A stretch of 64,000 nt of DNA from an uncultured Microbulbifer sp. GTDB lineage: Bacteria; Pseudomonadota; Gammaproteobacteria; Pseudomonadales; Cellvibrionaceae. Where the stretch lies: NCBI RefSeq assembly GCF_947498635.1, contig NZ_CANMKV010000015.1:1-64000 (forward strand). Reading direction: 5' to 3'. The translations under genes and the position numbers were made by a program. Position 1 is the stretch's first letter. Each line of letters starts with the position of its first letter. Below the pieces are notes generated by a model. It ran no database searches and had not been told where the DNA came from. It was given only the letters and a program-made list of their open reading frames with translations. Positions 47,763-57,594 of this stretch are shown here, one piece after another.

Positions 47763-48986
47763 ATGAGTGTGAGTAAGCCAGGTGCTATTGATTTTTCCAC
47801 CTTCCCGGATGCCAGCGGGCATTTCGGTCCGTACGGCGGTCGCTTTGTATCGGAGACGCTGATTGGCGCATTGGATGAACTGCAGGCGATGTATAGCCGC
47901 CTGAAAGATAATCCAGAATTTGTCGCTGCCTTTGACTACGATCTTGCGCACTACGTCGGGCGGCCATCGCCGCTGTATCTTGCTGAACGTCTTACCCAGC
48001 AGGCCGGTGGAGCGCGTATCTGGCTTAAGCGCGAAGATCTCAATCACACCGGTGCGCACAAGGTAAACAACACTGTGGGGCAGGCCCTGCTGGCCAAGCA
48101 CAGTGGCAAAAGGCGTGTTATCGCCGAAACCGGTGCAGGTCAGCACGGCGTGGCCACAGCGACAGTGGCCGCGCGCTTGGGACTACAGTGCACTGTTTAT
48201 ATGGGTGCGGAGGATGTTAAGCGTCAGTCCCCGAATGTTTATCGAATGAAATTACTGGGTGCTGAAGTGGTGCCGGTACAGTCCGGTTCCAAGACATTGA
48301 AAGACGCCATGAACGAAGCCATGCGCGACTGGGTGACCAATGTCGACAACACTTTCTACATCATTGGTACTGTGGCCGGCCCCCATCCGTATCCGCAACT
48401 GGTGCGCGACTTCAACTCTATTATTGGCCGTGAGGCGCGCCGCCAGAGTCTGGAGCAGTTCGGCCAGTTACCCGATGCCCTGGTGGCCTGTGTCGGTGGT
48501 GGTTCCAATGCTATCGGCTTGTTTCACCCCTTCCTCAATGATTCTGAAGTGCAGATGTTTGGTGTAGAGGCCGGTGGTGAAGGCCTGTCCACGGGTAGAC
48601 ATGCTGCTCCATTAAACGATGGTATTCCCGGTGTCCTGCACGGCAACCGCACCTATCTGATGGAAGATGAGGATGGTCAGATAATCGAGACTCACTCGGT
48701 ATCGGCGGGGCTTGATTACCCGGGTGTAGGCCCGGAGCACGCCTGGCTCAAGGACATCGGTCGTGTCCAGTATGTCACCGCCGATGACAAGGAGGCCCTG
48801 GAAGCTTTCCGTCGCCTCACCCGTACCGAGGGGATTCTGCCGGCGCTGGAATCCAGCCATGCGGTTGCCTATGCGATGAAGCTCGCGGCGGAAATGGCAC
48901 CGGAGCAGAATATCGTGGTGAACCTGTCCGGTCGTGGAGACAAGGATATTTTCACCGTTGCCGCAATCGACGGTATTGAGGTTTAG
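47763..48986 (+). CDS. trpB: tryptophan synthase beta subunit
   Basis: The start is ATG 47763 ([20 protein letters not shown]), with ACGGAG upstream; the frame opens earlier but includes repeat sequence. The 407-residue PLP enzyme has the Schiff-base Lys in [18 protein letters not shown] (about residue 97), the phosphate loop VGGGSNAIG, and ESSHAVAYA. It condenses indole with serine. In Pseudomonas trpBA lies elsewhere; here it sits within the truA-accD block. Confidence 0.97.
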   Translation: MSVSKPGAIDFSTFPDASGHFGPYGGRFVSETLIGALDELQAMYSRLKDNPEFVAAFDYDLAHYVGRPSPLYLAERLTQQAGGARIWLKREDLNHTGAHKVNNTVGQALLAKHSGKRRVIAETGAGQHGVATATVAARLGLQCTVYMGAEDVKRQSPNVYRMKLLGAEVVPVQSGSKTLKDAMNEAMRDWVTNVDNTFYIIGTVAGPHPYPQLVRDFNSIIGREARRQSLEQFGQLPDALVACVGGGSNAIGLFHPFLNDSEVQMFGVEAGGEGLSTGRHAAPLNDGIPGVLHGNRTYLMEDEDGQIIETHSVSAGLDYPGVGPEHAWLKDIGRVQYVTADDKEALEAFRRLTRTEGILPALESSHAVAYAMKLAAEMAPEQNIVVNLSGRGDKDIFTVAAIDGIEV

Positions 48987-49078
48987 TGTGGCGGCGCCCG
49001 CTCTCGGCGCGGGCGAGCTGCAAAAAATACGGACCAAGTGAGCTGGCACAACGCCAGGAGTAGCTCAGGGAACACACA

Positions 49079-49888
49079 GTGACTGAACAAAACAGAATTG
49101 ACTGCCGCTTTGCCAGACTGCGCGGCGAGGGCCGCAAGGCCTTGGTGACTTATATTGTTGCCGGTGATGGCGGCCTGGAAAATACCGTGGCGCTGATGCA
49201 TCAGCTGGTGGCCAGTGGTGCCGATATTATCGAGTTGGGCGTGCCTTTTTCAGATCCTATGGCGGAGGGCCCGGTAATCCAGAAAGGGCATGAACGCGCT
49301 CTGGCCAATGGGGCCTCCCTGCGCAAGTGCCTGGGATTGGTACGGGACTTTCGCCAGGTAGATGCGGAGACTCCGGTTATCCTGATGGGTTATGCCAATC
49401 CAATTCAGCGTATGGGCGAGCGCGCCTTCGCCGATGCGGCTCTTGAGGCGGGTGTTGACGGTGCGCTTACGGTGGATCTGCCCGCGGAAGAGGCGGGCCC
49501 TCTGAGTGCGCTGTTGGCGGAACGCAATCTGCGCAATATTTTCCTGTTGACACCCACAACCAGCGAAGAGCGTATTCGTGAGATTACCGGGCTGGCCAGT
49601 GGTTTTGTCTACTACGTCTCCCTGAAAGGAGTTACCGGCGCGGGGCACCTGGACCTCGACTCTGTACGCGATAACCTCGAACATATCCGCACTTTTACCG
49701 ATCTGCCGCTGTGTGTGGGCTTTGGTATCAAAGATGGTACTTCGGCGCGCTCGGTCAGTGCGCATGGCGATGGCGCAATCGTGGGTAGCGTATTGGTCTC
49801 TGCGGTGGATGAAGCCGCAGATCTGGCCGCAGCCAAGGCGAGTCTTGGGGAGATTGTCAGCGAGATGCGCCAGGCCCTGGATCGCTAG
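49079..49888 (+). CDS. trpA: tryptophan synthase alpha subunit
   Basis: The start is GTG 49079 (MTEQNRIDCRFARLRGEGRK). A 269-residue TIM barrel with the catalytic Glu and Asp in DIIELGVPFSDPMAEGPVIQ (about residues 50-62). The flexible loop and phosphate site GVTGAGHLDL and VGFGIKDG follow. It cleaves indole-3-glycerol phosphate and channels indole to TrpB, encoded 92 bases upstream. Confidence 0.97.
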   Translation: MTEQNRIDCRFARLRGEGRKALVTYIVAGDGGLENTVALMHQLVASGADIIELGVPFSDPMAEGPVIQKGHERALANGASLRKCLGLVRDFRQVDAETPVILMGYANPIQRMGERAFADAALEAGVDGALTVDLPAEEAGPLSALLAERNLRNIFLLTPTTSEERIREITGLASGFVYYVSLKGVTGAGHLDLDSVRDNLEHIRTFTDLPLCVGFGIKDGTSARSVSAHGDGAIVGSVLVSAVDEAADLAAAKASLGEIVSEMRQALDR

Positions 49889-50046
49889 CGCCTCTCTTGC
49901 CGCAGACGCGAAACTGGCCAGAAAGACAAAAATAGCGGCTGATCTGGCTGGGTTTGACGTTCAGCTTAGTGTTTTAATTCGTAGTCTGAAACTCACCGGT
50001 CGGTAAAATGGACCGGCCTATAAAAGCATCCGGATTTGGAAACGAG

Positions 50047-50901
50047 ATGAGCTGGTTAGAAAAAATTGTTCCCGCAGTGATTCGCACAGAGCGCCGCGCC
50101 GGCAACAGCAAGGTTCCTGAGGGCGTGTGGAAGAAGTGCGTCAAATGTGACGCCATGCTTTACCGCCCAGAGCTGGAGCGCAACCTGGATGTGTGCCCCA
50201 AGTGCGATCACCACATACGCATTGGCGCGCGCCGTCGGCTGGATATTTTCCTCGACGAGGAGGGACGCGAAGAGCTGGCCACCGATGTATTGCCGGTGGA
50301 TCGCCTAAAGTTCAAGGACGTCAAGAAATACAAGGACCGCCTGGTACAGGCGCAAAAATCCACTGGCGAAAAAGATGCGCTGGTGGCTATGCAGGGCACC
50401 CTAAACGGGGCGCCGCTGGTGGCTGTGGCCTTTGAATTCGCTTTTCACGGCGGTTCTATGGGCTATGTGGTGGGTGAGCGCTTTACCCGCGCGGCCCAGC
50501 GTGCCCTGGAGCAGCGGATCCCGCTGGTCTGTTTCTCCGCTACTGGCGGGGCGCGCATGCAGGAAGCCCTGATATCCCTGATGCAGATGGCCAAGACCTC
50601 GGCCGTCCTGGAAAAAATGAAGATGGCGGGTGTGCCCTATATCTCCATTATGACGGACCCGGTGTACGGCGGTGTCTCGGCCTCTTTGGCTCTGCTCGGC
50701 GATATCAATGCTGCGGAGCCAGGGGCTCGCGCGGGGTTTGCCGGCCCCAATATTATCGAGCAGACCATCCGGCAGAAATTGCCCAAAGGTTTCCAGCGCA
50801 GTGAGTTCCTACTGGAGCACGGTGCTATTGATATGATTATTCCGCGCAGAAATATGCGCTCTACGGTCTCCCGTCTGTTGGGTAAACTGAGCGGTAATTA
50901 A
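50047..50901 (+). CDS. accD: acetyl-CoA carboxylase carboxyltransferase subunit beta
   Basis: The start is ATG 50047 ([20 protein letters not shown]); an in-frame start at 50008 is rejected as non-conserved. The 284-residue protein has the zinc finger [26 protein letters not shown] (four Cys) and the crotonase-type carboxyltransferase core ([29 protein letters not shown]). With AccA it transfers carboxyl from biotin to acetyl-CoA for fatty acid synthesis. A perfect 10-bp hairpin follows it. Confidence 0.97.
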   Translation: MSWLEKIVPAVIRTERRAGNSKVPEGVWKKCVKCDAMLYRPELERNLDVCPKCDHHIRIGARRRLDIFLDEEGREELATDVLPVDRLKFKDVKKYKDRLVQAQKSTGEKDALVAMQGTLNGAPLVAVAFEFAFHGGSMGYVVGERFTRAAQRALEQRIPLVCFSATGGARMQEALISLMQMAKTSAVLEKMKMAGVPYISIMTDPVYGGVSASLALLGDINAAEPGARAGFAGPNIIEQTIRQKLPKGFQRSEFLLEHGAIDMIIPRRNMRSTVSRLLGKLSGN

Positions 50902-50926
50902 TTTCCCCATTCCCCGGAGGCACCAT

Positions 50927-50952
50927 AGCAGCCAGTAAAGACACTGGCTGCT
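50927..50952 (+). terminator. perfect hairpin between accD and folC
   Basis: AGCAGCCAGT-AAAGAC-ACTGGCTGCT is a 10-bp perfect stem, 26 bases after accD. It has no T run, so it may attenuate or stabilise rather than terminate transcription into folC. Confidence 0.5.
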
Positions 50953-50978
50953 GTCTCTCACCAGCGATCTATCCAACT

Positions 50979-52256
50979 ATGTCTGCATTGCAACCTATGT
51001 CCTCATTGCAAGATTGGCTCATCCGCCTGGAGCGGTTGCACCCGACTGAAATTGAACTCGGCCTGGAGCGTGTTTCTTCCGTCGCTGAGACCCTGGGGGT
51101 GCAGAAGCCTGCTCCCCAGGTCATCACCGTGGCGGGCACGAATGGCAAGGGTTCCTGTGTTGCCGTTATGGAGGCGCTTTTGTGCCGTGCCGGGCGCTCT
51201 GTGGGTGCCTACAGTTCTCCCCATTTACTGCGCTTTAATGAGCGGATGCGTATCAATGGTGATGAGGTATCCGATCGGGAGCTGGTGGATGCTTTTATCG
51301 CGGTGGAGGCTGCCCGTGGCGACACTAGCCTGACCTATTTTGAATTCACCACCCTGGCAGCACTGTGGCTGTATCAGCGTGCAGGCGTGGAGTTCGCCCT
51401 GTTGGAGGTCGGCCTCGGTGGGCGCCTGGATGCGGTCAACCTGGTGGATGCGGATCTGGCCATTATCACCAGTGTGGCGGTTGATCACGAGGATTGGCTG
51501 GGCAGCGATCGGGAAGTGATCGGTCGCGAGAAGGCCGGTATTTTGCGCCCCGGAGCGCCTTTCGTCTGCGCCGATAGTGCGCCACCGCAATCGGTGTTGT
51601 CGGCGGCAGAGAAGCAGGCCAGTTCCAGCTATTTTATTGGACAGGATTTCAGTATCTCCCCGAGCGGGAGCCGTGAGACCTATCATTTTGGCGAGCTGGC
51701 ACTGCCGATCCCGGAGATCAGCCTGCCGCGCCCCAGTATTGCGGCAGGACTTACCGCTCTGGCACTGCTGGATGCCCTGCCGGGGGCGGGCGCAGAGACT
51801 GCCTTGGCTCAAATAGCACTGCCAGGGCGCTGCCAGCAAGTGCATTGGCATGCGCGAAACTTACTGCTCGATGTTGGACACAACCCGGCGGCGGCAGAGC
51901 ATTTGGCCCGCTGGTTGGCGTCTCATCCGGTGGCGGGGCAGACCCACGCCCTGGTGGCGGTTATGCAGGATAAGGATCTGCCCGGTCTGTTCGCCCCTCT
52001 TGGCGGCGTTGTTGACCGCTGGCACCCGGCCTTGCTGCCGGAAAATACCCGCGCCGCAGAGACTGAGGCGCTGCTCACAGGTTTGGAGCAGGCCGGTATT
52101 GCGGAGACGAATGTGGATCAGCGCTGTCCAACTGTTGCCGATGGGTTGCAATTACTGCTGCCGACCCTCGGTCCACAGGACAGGTTGCTTGTATTTGGAT
52201 CCTTCTTTACTGTGGCGGAAGTTCTGCAGCAGGTGCGAGACGAGGGTAATGGATAA
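50979..52256 (+). CDS. folC: folylpolyglutamate/dihydrofolate synthase
   Basis: A 425-residue Mur-ligase-fold enzyme. P-loop VITVAGTNGKGSCVAV (about residues 48-63), YSSPHLLRFNERMRING, EVGLGGRLDAVNLVDADLAI, TSVAVDHEDWLGSDREVIGR with the carbamylated-Lys region EKAGILRPG, and LLDVGHNPAAAEHLARWLA. It adds glutamate to dihydropteroate and tetrahydrofolate. It overlaps the SPOR-protein gene by eight bases. Confidence 0.96.
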   Translation: MSALQPMSSLQDWLIRLERLHPTEIELGLERVSSVAETLGVQKPAPQVITVAGTNGKGSCVAVMEALLCRAGRSVGAYSSPHLLRFNERMRINGDEVSDRELVDAFIAVEAARGDTSLTYFEFTTLAALWLYQRAGVEFALLEVGLGGRLDAVNLVDADLAIITSVAVDHEDWLGSDREVIGREKAGILRPGAPFVCADSAPPQSVLSAAEKQASSSYFIGQDFSISPSGSRETYHFGELALPIPEISLPRPSIAAGLTALALLDALPGAGAETALAQIALPGRCQQVHWHARNLLLDVGHNPAAAEHLARWLASHPVAGQTHALVAVMQDKDLPGLFAPLGGVVDRWHPALLPENTRAAETEALLTGLEQAGIAETNVDQRCPTVADGLQLLLPTLGPQDRLLVFGSFFTVAEVLQQVRDEGNG

Positions 52257-52902
52257 TTGCGAGGATAAGTCCCCCGGCAGGGGACGGCTGAACGACGGTT
52301 TCAAACAGCGTATTGTCGGAGCGCTGGTTCTGGTTGCGCTCGCCGTAATTTTCCTGCCGAGTCTGTTGGACCAGGAGTCCAAAGGGCATATCAATGCAGT
52401 GAGTCAAATCCCCGCGGAGCCGGATATTCGCCCGATCGAAATTGCCAAGCCGCAGCCTGTCGCCGATGTAGCGCCTGCGCCAGCGGCCGATGAGATTTTC
52501 CAGCCGGAAGTGCCAGAGAAGTTCTCCAACCCCGCCGAGGGCGCGGCAAAGTTCGCCACCGCAGATGCTCCAGTGCAGCATGCCAATGCTGAGGGCGCTA
52601 CGGAGTCGGCACCGGGTGCGGCGAAAAAAGAAGCCTCCCCCCTGGTGGATGCACAGGGGCAGCCCGTGGCCTGGGTGGTGCAGGTAGCTTCCTATAAAGA
52701 TGACTCCCGTGCTCAACAGTTGCGTATGCGCCTGATGGACGAAGGTTTCCGCGCCTACACCCGTGCCGTGGAAACCAAGAAAGGGCGCTTTGTCAGGGTC
52801 TTTGTTGGCCCCCAGGTCAGCAAAGCCGATGCGCAGACTCTCAAGCGGGAGCTCGATACTCTGCTGCAGGCGCAGACTCTGGTACTTCGCTTCAAGGCCT
52901 GA
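52249..52902 (+). CDS. dedD: SPOR-domain cell-division protein (DedD-like)
   Basis: The start is ATG 52249, within the folC 3' end. The 217-residue protein has a short cytoplasmic tail and one transmembrane helix (IVGALVLVALAVIFLPSLL, about residues 22-40). A Pro/Ala-rich periplasmic linker follows, then a C-terminal SPOR domain (about 140-217, WVVQVASYKDDSRAQQLRMR, RVFVGPQVSKADAQTLKREL). SPOR domains bind denuded glycan strands at the division septum. The position matches dedD/PA3110 between folC and cvpA. Confidence 0.9.
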   Translation: MDNCEDKSPGRGRLNDGFKQRIVGALVLVALAVIFLPSLLDQESKGHINAVSQIPAEPDIRPIEIAKPQPVADVAPAPAADEIFQPEVPEKFSNPAEGAAKFATADAPVQHANAEGATESAPGAAKKEASPLVDAQGQPVAWVVQVASYKDDSRAQQLRMRLMDEGFRAYTRAVETKKGRFVRVFVGPQVSKADAQTLKRELDTLLQAQTLVLRFKA

Positions 52903-52923
52903 AGGGTTATTAGCCGGCCAAAT

Positions 52924-52955
52924 CCCAGCAGATTCGCGTATCTGCGCCAGTATTG
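52924..52955. repeat. third copy of the trp intergenic repeat core
   Basis: CCCAGCAGATTCGCGTATCTGCGCCAGTATTG (32 bases; core shown in two parts: CAGCAGATTCGCG and TATCTGCGCCAG) matches the core of the two repeats at 47488-47722. It contains the inverted repeat GCAGAT-N6-ATCTGC. Only the core and short flanks are shared. Confidence 0.75.
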
Positions 52956-53193
52956 CATAGTCAGGCTAACCACCCGTCCCCACAGGCTCGCTCCGAGAGG
53001 CGCAGTACGGGTAGACGGGTGTTCCGCCGGTACTTTTTTCGGTATCACCCCATTGCTGTATGGCGATTTGCCCAAGGAATTTTGCCGTTCAGGTCTGAAA
53101 TTCCAATCGGTTCGTCTACGGCTTCACGCGCCTAGCCCCTTAAGTTAGAATGCGCGCTCTTCGCGGCAGCAGCCGCCACGCAGGTAGGGTTGA

Positions 53194-53688
53194 ATGAATT
53201 GGGCTGACTGGACCATCGTGGCTATTGTGGGTATTTCCACACTTATCGGCCTTAGTCGAGGTTTCGTGCGCGAAACCCTGTCGCTGCTCACCTGGATTGC
53301 CGCTTTTATTGTTGCGATGATGTTTCGCGAACAGCTGGCGCCACTGCTCTCCAATCTTGTCGACACTCCTTCTGTCCAGGCGATCGCCGCCTTTGCCATT
53401 TTGTTCTTCGGTACGCTCCTGGCCGGAGCCGCCCTGAATATGATGCTCTCCGCTTTTGTCGAAGCCACCGGTTTATCCGGCACCGATCGGGTGTTGGGTA
53501 TGGTATTTGGCTTGGCGCGGGGCGCCATTGTGGTGATGGCATTACTGATCCTGGCACCGGCACTGATACCGGTGGAGCAGGACAGTTGGTGGAATCAGTC
53601 GGTGTTGATTCCCCATTTCCTCGAGTTTGAGGATAGTGCGCGGGAGCTGGCCAAGTCTGTGAAGGGCTTTTTCGTAGAGTTATTTTAA
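53194..53688 (+). CDS. cvpA: CvpA family membrane protein
   Basis: A 164-residue inner-membrane protein starting MNWADWTIVAIVGISTLIGL with four hydrophobic helices. LSRGFVRETLSLLTWIAAFI (about residues 21-40) is the CvpA signature. AGGG precedes ATG 53194. It is named for colicin V export and is linked to envelope stress and bile resistance; the molecular role is unclear. It is followed by purF after 42 bases, the conserved order. Confidence 0.93.
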   Translation: MNWADWTIVAIVGISTLIGLSRGFVRETLSLLTWIAAFIVAMMFREQLAPLLSNLVDTPSVQAIAAFAILFFGTLLAGAALNMMLSAFVEATGLSGTDRVLGMVFGLARGAIVVMALLILAPALIPVEQDSWWNQSVLIPHFLEFEDSARELAKSVKGFFVELF

Positions 53689-53730
53689 TCGGGCGCTAGC
53701 GCCGCTTTTTCGATCAATAGGGTCAAATAT

Positions 53731-55218
53731 ATGTGTGGTATCGTCGGTATCGTCGGTAAGAGTGATGTCAATTTGCAGCTCTATGATGCGCTCACTCTGT
53801 TGCAACACAGGGGACAGGATGCCGCGGGCATCGTGACCTGTGACGATGATCGCCTGAACCAGCAAAAAGCCAATGGCCTGGTACGCGATGTGTTCCGCGC
53901 TCGCCATATGGAGCGTTTGAAAGGTAACTTTGGCATCGGCCACGTGCGCTACCCCACTGCGGGTAGCTCCGGTCCCGCTCTGGCGCAGCCGTTCTATGTG
54001 AACTCTCCTTACGGCATCGCCATGGCGCACAACGGTAACCTCACCAACGTGGGTAATGTGGTGGAGGAGATCTTCCAGCAGGACCTGCGCCACATCAATA
54101 CCGATTCAGACTCCGAAGTACTGCTCAATGTGTTCGCCCACGAGCTGCACAAACTGCACAAGTTGCAGCCCAAGGCGGAAGATATCTTTACCGCCATGCG
54201 CGGTGTGCACAAACGTGTGCGCGGTGCCTATGCCTGTGTGGCCCTGATTGTCGGTTACGGTATCGTCGCTTTCCGCGACCCCAACGGCATTCGCCCGCTG
54301 GTGTACGGCAAGCGCGAAACGGAGAGGGGCACCGAGTATATGGTGGCCTCTGAGTCTGTGGCCCTGGATGTTCTGGGCTACACCCTGGTGCGCGATGTGG
54401 CGCCGGGTGAAGCGCTGTATATCGAGCTGGACGGCACGGTTCACTCCGAGCGGTGTGCGGAGCACTCGACCCTCACTCCCTGTATTTTCGAGCATGTGTA
54501 CTTTGCCCGCCCGGATTCCATTATGGATGGCGTTTCCGTACACAAGGCCCGCCTGCGCCAGGGCGAGCATCTGGCGGACAAAATCCTGCGCCTGCGCCCG
54601 GACCACGATATTGATGTGGTGATTCCCATTCCCGATTCCGCCCGTACCGCTGGCCAGACCGTGGCACATCGCCTGGGGGTGAAATTCCGTGAGGGCATGG
54701 TGAAGAACCGCTATATCGGCCGTACCTTTATCATGCCGGGACAGAAGCAGCGCAAAAAATCTGTGCGTCAGAAGCTGAACGCCATTGAGTTGGAATTTCG
54801 CGGTAAAAATGTGTTGTTGGTGGATGACTCCATCGTGCGCGGTACGACGTGTAAGCAGATTATCCAGATGGCTCGCGATGCTGGCGCCGCCAAGGTGTAT
54901 TTCGCCAGTGCGGCGCCCGCAGTGAAATACCCGAACGTGTACGGTATCGATATGCCTTCGGTCACCGAACTGGTTGCGCACGATCGCACCACCGAGGAAG
55001 TTTGTGAGGAGATCGGTGCAGACTGGTTGGTCTATCAGGACCTGGAAGATCTGGTGCTAAGCTCCAGCGGCGGCAAGCAGAAGATCGATCGATTCGATTG
55101 CTCCGTGTTCGACGGTAACTATATTACCGGTGACGTGGATGACGAATACCTTGAGAGTTTGCACGCGGCACGCAACGACGACGCCAAGCGCAAAAAGGCC
55201 AACACCAGCGCCCTGTAA
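53731..55218 (+). CDS. purF: amidophosphoribosyltransferase
   Basis: A 495-residue protein. The N-terminal nucleophile Cys follows the start Met ([20 protein letters not shown]), so it matures by Met removal. The glutaminase domain has [13 protein letters not shown]. The C-terminal phosphoribosyltransferase domain has [17 protein letters not shown] (about residues 364-380, PRPP loop) and [17 protein letters not shown]-type substrate residues. It makes phosphoribosylamine, the first step of purine synthesis. A hairpin (55229-55262) follows. Confidence 0.97.
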   Translation: MCGIVGIVGKSDVNLQLYDALTLLQHRGQDAAGIVTCDDDRLNQQKANGLVRDVFRARHMERLKGNFGIGHVRYPTAGSSGPALAQPFYVNSPYGIAMAHNGNLTNVGNVVEEIFQQDLRHINTDSDSEVLLNVFAHELHKLHKLQPKAEDIFTAMRGVHKRVRGAYACVALIVGYGIVAFRDPNGIRPLVYGKRETERGTEYMVASESVALDVLGYTLVRDVAPGEALYIELDGTVHSERCAEHSTLTPCIFEHVYFARPDSIMDGVSVHKARLRQGEHLADKILRLRPDHDIDVVIPIPDSARTAGQTVAHRLGVKFREGMVKNRYIGRTFIMPGQKQRKKSVRQKLNAIELEFRGKNVLLVDDSIVRGTTCKQIIQMARDAGAAKVYFASAAPAVKYPNVYGIDMPSVTELVAHDRTTEEVCEEIGADWLVYQDLEDLVLSSSGGKQKIDRFDCSVFDGNYITGDVDDEYLESLHAARNDDAKRKKANTSAL

Positions 55219-55228
55219 GTAGTCTGAA

Positions 55229-55262
55229 GTGGCGCGCTCTTCACGGCAGAAGAGGGCGCCAC
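55229..55262 (+). terminator. stem-loop between purF and metZ
   Basis: GTGGCGCGCTCTTC and GAAGAGGGCGCCAC form a long imperfect stem around ACGGCA. There is no T run. The GCGCGCTCTTC part is shared with the sequence before cvpA. Confidence 0.45.
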
Positions 55263-55319
55263 GCACGGCCGTTTCGGTTAAGATTAGCGCTTCCGTAAAT
55301 ACTGACCAGGAAGCGGTAT

Positions 55320-56501
55320 ATGTTTGAAGACGACGGTTACGCACTGGAAACCCTGGCGGTACGCGCCGGGCAGGTCCGCTCAGAGGAGGGCGAGCACTCC
55401 GAAGCCCTCTATCTCACCTCCAGCTATGTTTTTCCCTCTGCCGCTGAAGCCGCCGCGCGCTTTTCTGGGGAAACTTCCGGCAACGTCTATTCCCGCTATA
55501 CCAATCCCACCGTGCGTATGTTCGAGCAACGCATTGCCGCCCTCGAAGGTGGTGAAGCGGCGGTGGCCACCGCCAGTGGCATGGCTGCGATTCTCAGTAT
55601 TTGCATGGCTCTGCTGAAAAGCGGCGATCGGGTGATCTGCTCCCGCAGTGTGTTTGGCACCACCACCGCGCTATTCGGGCGCTATATGGAAAAGTTCGGT
55701 GTGCGTGTGAGCTATGTCGATCTCACCGATATGGACGCCTGGAGGCAGGCGGTCGACGGTTCCACCAAACTACTATTTATGGAAACCCCTTCCAACCCCT
55801 TATGTGAAGTGGCGGATATTAGCGCCCTGGCAGAAATTGCCCACAGTGCCGGCGCCCAGCTGGTGGTGGACAACTGTTTCTGTACCCCGGCGCTGCAGCG
55901 CCCTCTGGCACTCGGTGCCGATATTGTTGTGCATTCCGCGACAAAATTTCTCGATGGTCAGGGCCGCGCACTGGGTGGTGTCGCCGTGGGGCGCAAAGAG
56001 GTTATGGATGAGCTGGTCGTGTTCCTGCGCACCGCCGGCCCCAGCATGAGCCCGTTCAACGCCTGGATTTTCCTCAAGGGTTTGGAGACACTGAAGTTGC
56101 GCATGCAGGCCCACTGCACCAATGCCCTCGATCTGGCCTGGTGGCTGGATGAGCAGGAAATGGTGGAGAGGGTCAACTACACCGGGCTACCCAAACATCC
56201 CCAACACCGACTGGCCCGTGCACAACAGGATGCCTTTGGTGCTGTGTTGAGTTTCACCGTGCGCGGTGGTCGCGTCGGGGCCTGGAAAGTGATCGACAAC
56301 TGCAGAATCCTATCCTGCACCGCCAATCTCGGCGATGCTAAAAGCACGATTGTGCACCCAGCCACGACCACCCATGGCCGTCTCAGTGAGGAAGATAAGT
56401 CCCGCGCTGGAATTACTGAGAATCTGATTCGCATCTCGGTGGGGCTGGAAAATGCCGAGGATCTTAAGCGCGACCTGATGCGTGGATTGTCCCAGCTGTA
56501 A
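55320..56501 (+). CDS. metZ: O-succinylhomoserine sulfhydrylase
   Basis: A 393-residue Cys/Met-metabolism PLP enzyme starting MFEDDGYALETLAVRAGQVR. The PLP Lys is in VVHSATKFLDGQGRALGGVA (about residue 209). SSNVYSRYTNPTVRMFEQRI-like NVYSRYTNPTVRMFE, ETPSNPLCEVADI and the C-terminal RISVGLENAEDLKRDL are family hallmarks. It converts O-succinylhomoserine plus sulfide to homocysteine. GGAAGCGG precedes the ATG. Its place after purF matches Pseudomonas metZ. Confidence 0.95.
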   Translation: MFEDDGYALETLAVRAGQVRSEEGEHSEALYLTSSYVFPSAAEAAARFSGETSGNVYSRYTNPTVRMFEQRIAALEGGEAAVATASGMAAILSICMALLKSGDRVICSRSVFGTTTALFGRYMEKFGVRVSYVDLTDMDAWRQAVDGSTKLLFMETPSNPLCEVADISALAEIAHSAGAQLVVDNCFCTPALQRPLALGADIVVHSATKFLDGQGRALGGVAVGRKEVMDELVVFLRTAGPSMSPFNAWIFLKGLETLKLRMQAHCTNALDLAWWLDEQEMVERVNYTGLPKHPQHRLARAQQDAFGAVLSFTVRGGRVGAWKVIDNCRILSCTANLGDAKSTIVHPATTTHGRLSEEDKSRAGITENLIRISVGLENAEDLKRDLMRGLSQL

Positions 56502-56657
56502 TCGCCGCGATTGTCCCGCGCGAGTCTGGGGTAGGTTCGATCTACCTATGATTAATACCGGGTGCCGGCTCTGTATTGAAAGAAATTTGGCACCATGGCG
56601 CCTGTTGTTGAGAGTTGGCGGGCGCTCACACCGGGCCTCATTCGTGGCCTGAGAAAA

Positions 56658-57590
56658 ATGAGCAGTAATGGATTTACCGTGCAAAAAATAGTTTCCGCCA
56701 TTGTTTCCGATATCGGCAGTGTTCTGCTGGGTAAAGAGCGCCAGGTAAAATTGGCCTTGGCCTGCCTCCTGTCCAAGGGGCATCTGTTGATCGAGGACCT
56801 GCCGGGTATGGGCAAGACCACCCTGGCGCACGCTCTGGCCCAGGTGCTGGGTCTCTCTTACAAACGCGTGCAATTTACCAGCGATATGCTGCCGGCAGAT
56901 ATTCTCGGCGTATCGATTTTTGAGCGGGAGTCGGGACAATTTCATTTTCACGAGGGGCCGGTATTTAGCCAGGTGTTGTTGGCCGATGAAATCAACCGCT
57001 CATCGCCCAAAACCCAAAGTGCCCTGCTGGAGGCCATGGAAGAGCGCCAGGTCAGTGTGGATGGAGAGACCCGTCCCCTGCCGCAGCCATTTTTTGTGAT
57101 TGCTACCCAAAATCCACTACAGCAGTCCGGCACTTTCGCCCTGCCGGAATCGCAGCTGGATCGCTTTCTGATGCGAATCAGCCTCGGCTATCCCACCCGC
57201 GAGGCGGAGCGGGCCCTGTTTTTGGGCGCCGATCCGCGCCTGCAGCTGGCCAAGTTAAAACCGCGCATCGATCTTTCTACGCTGAAAAAAATGCAAAGCC
57301 TGGTGGGCCAGGTAAAAGCCTCCGACAGCCTGCTGGACTATTTGGAACGGCTGGTGCTGCATACCCGTCAGAGCTCCGATTGCGCCCTGGGTTTGTCGCC
57401 ACGCGGTGCTCTGGCGTTGCTGCGCGCTGCCAAAGCCTGGGCCCTGATTCACCATCGCGGTCATGTGCTTCCGGAGGACATTCAAGCGGTGTTGCCCTCA
57501 GTGGCGGGACATCGCCTGCAGAGTGATGGCGGCAGCGGCGACCAGCTGGTAGAGCGCCTGATGCGCCAGGTGGATATTATCGCGGCCTGA
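56658..57590 (+). CDS. MoxR-family AAA+ ATPase
   Basis: The start is ATG 56658 (MSSNGFTVQKIVSAIVSDIG); ATG 56595 is an in-frame alternative. A 310-residue AAA+ protein with Walker A IEDLPGMGKTTLAHALA, Walker B VLLADEINRSSPKTQSALLE, the sensor ATQNPLQQSGTFALPESQLDRFL and the C-terminal lid LSPRGALALLRAAKAWA. It is encoded directly upstream of a DUF58 protein and a transglutaminase, the usual MoxR/DUF58/TgpA trio. MoxR ATPases of this class act as chaperones for envelope-associated complexes. Confidence 0.93.
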   Translation: MSSNGFTVQKIVSAIVSDIGSVLLGKERQVKLALACLLSKGHLLIEDLPGMGKTTLAHALAQVLGLSYKRVQFTSDMLPADILGVSIFERESGQFHFHEGPVFSQVLLADEINRSSPKTQSALLEAMEERQVSVDGETRPLPQPFFVIATQNPLQQSGTFALPESQLDRFLMRISLGYPTREAERALFLGADPRLQLAKLKPRIDLSTLKKMQSLVGQVKASDSLLDYLERLVLHTRQSSDCALGLSPRGALALLRAAKAWALIHHRGHVLPEDIQAVLPSVAGHRLQSDGGSGDQLVERLMRQVDIIAA

Positions 57591-57594
57591 ACCA

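Noticed and set aside
47462-47800. minus-strand open frame over the trp repeats (repeated TGQY-R-RY peptides)
   Set aside because: The repeated peptide follows from the DNA repeat. There is no start, no ribosome binding site, and it runs into trpB.
54106-54981. 291-codon minus-strand open frame
   Set aside because: It is antisense to purF and contains low-complexity His/Gly-rich translation typical of shadows.
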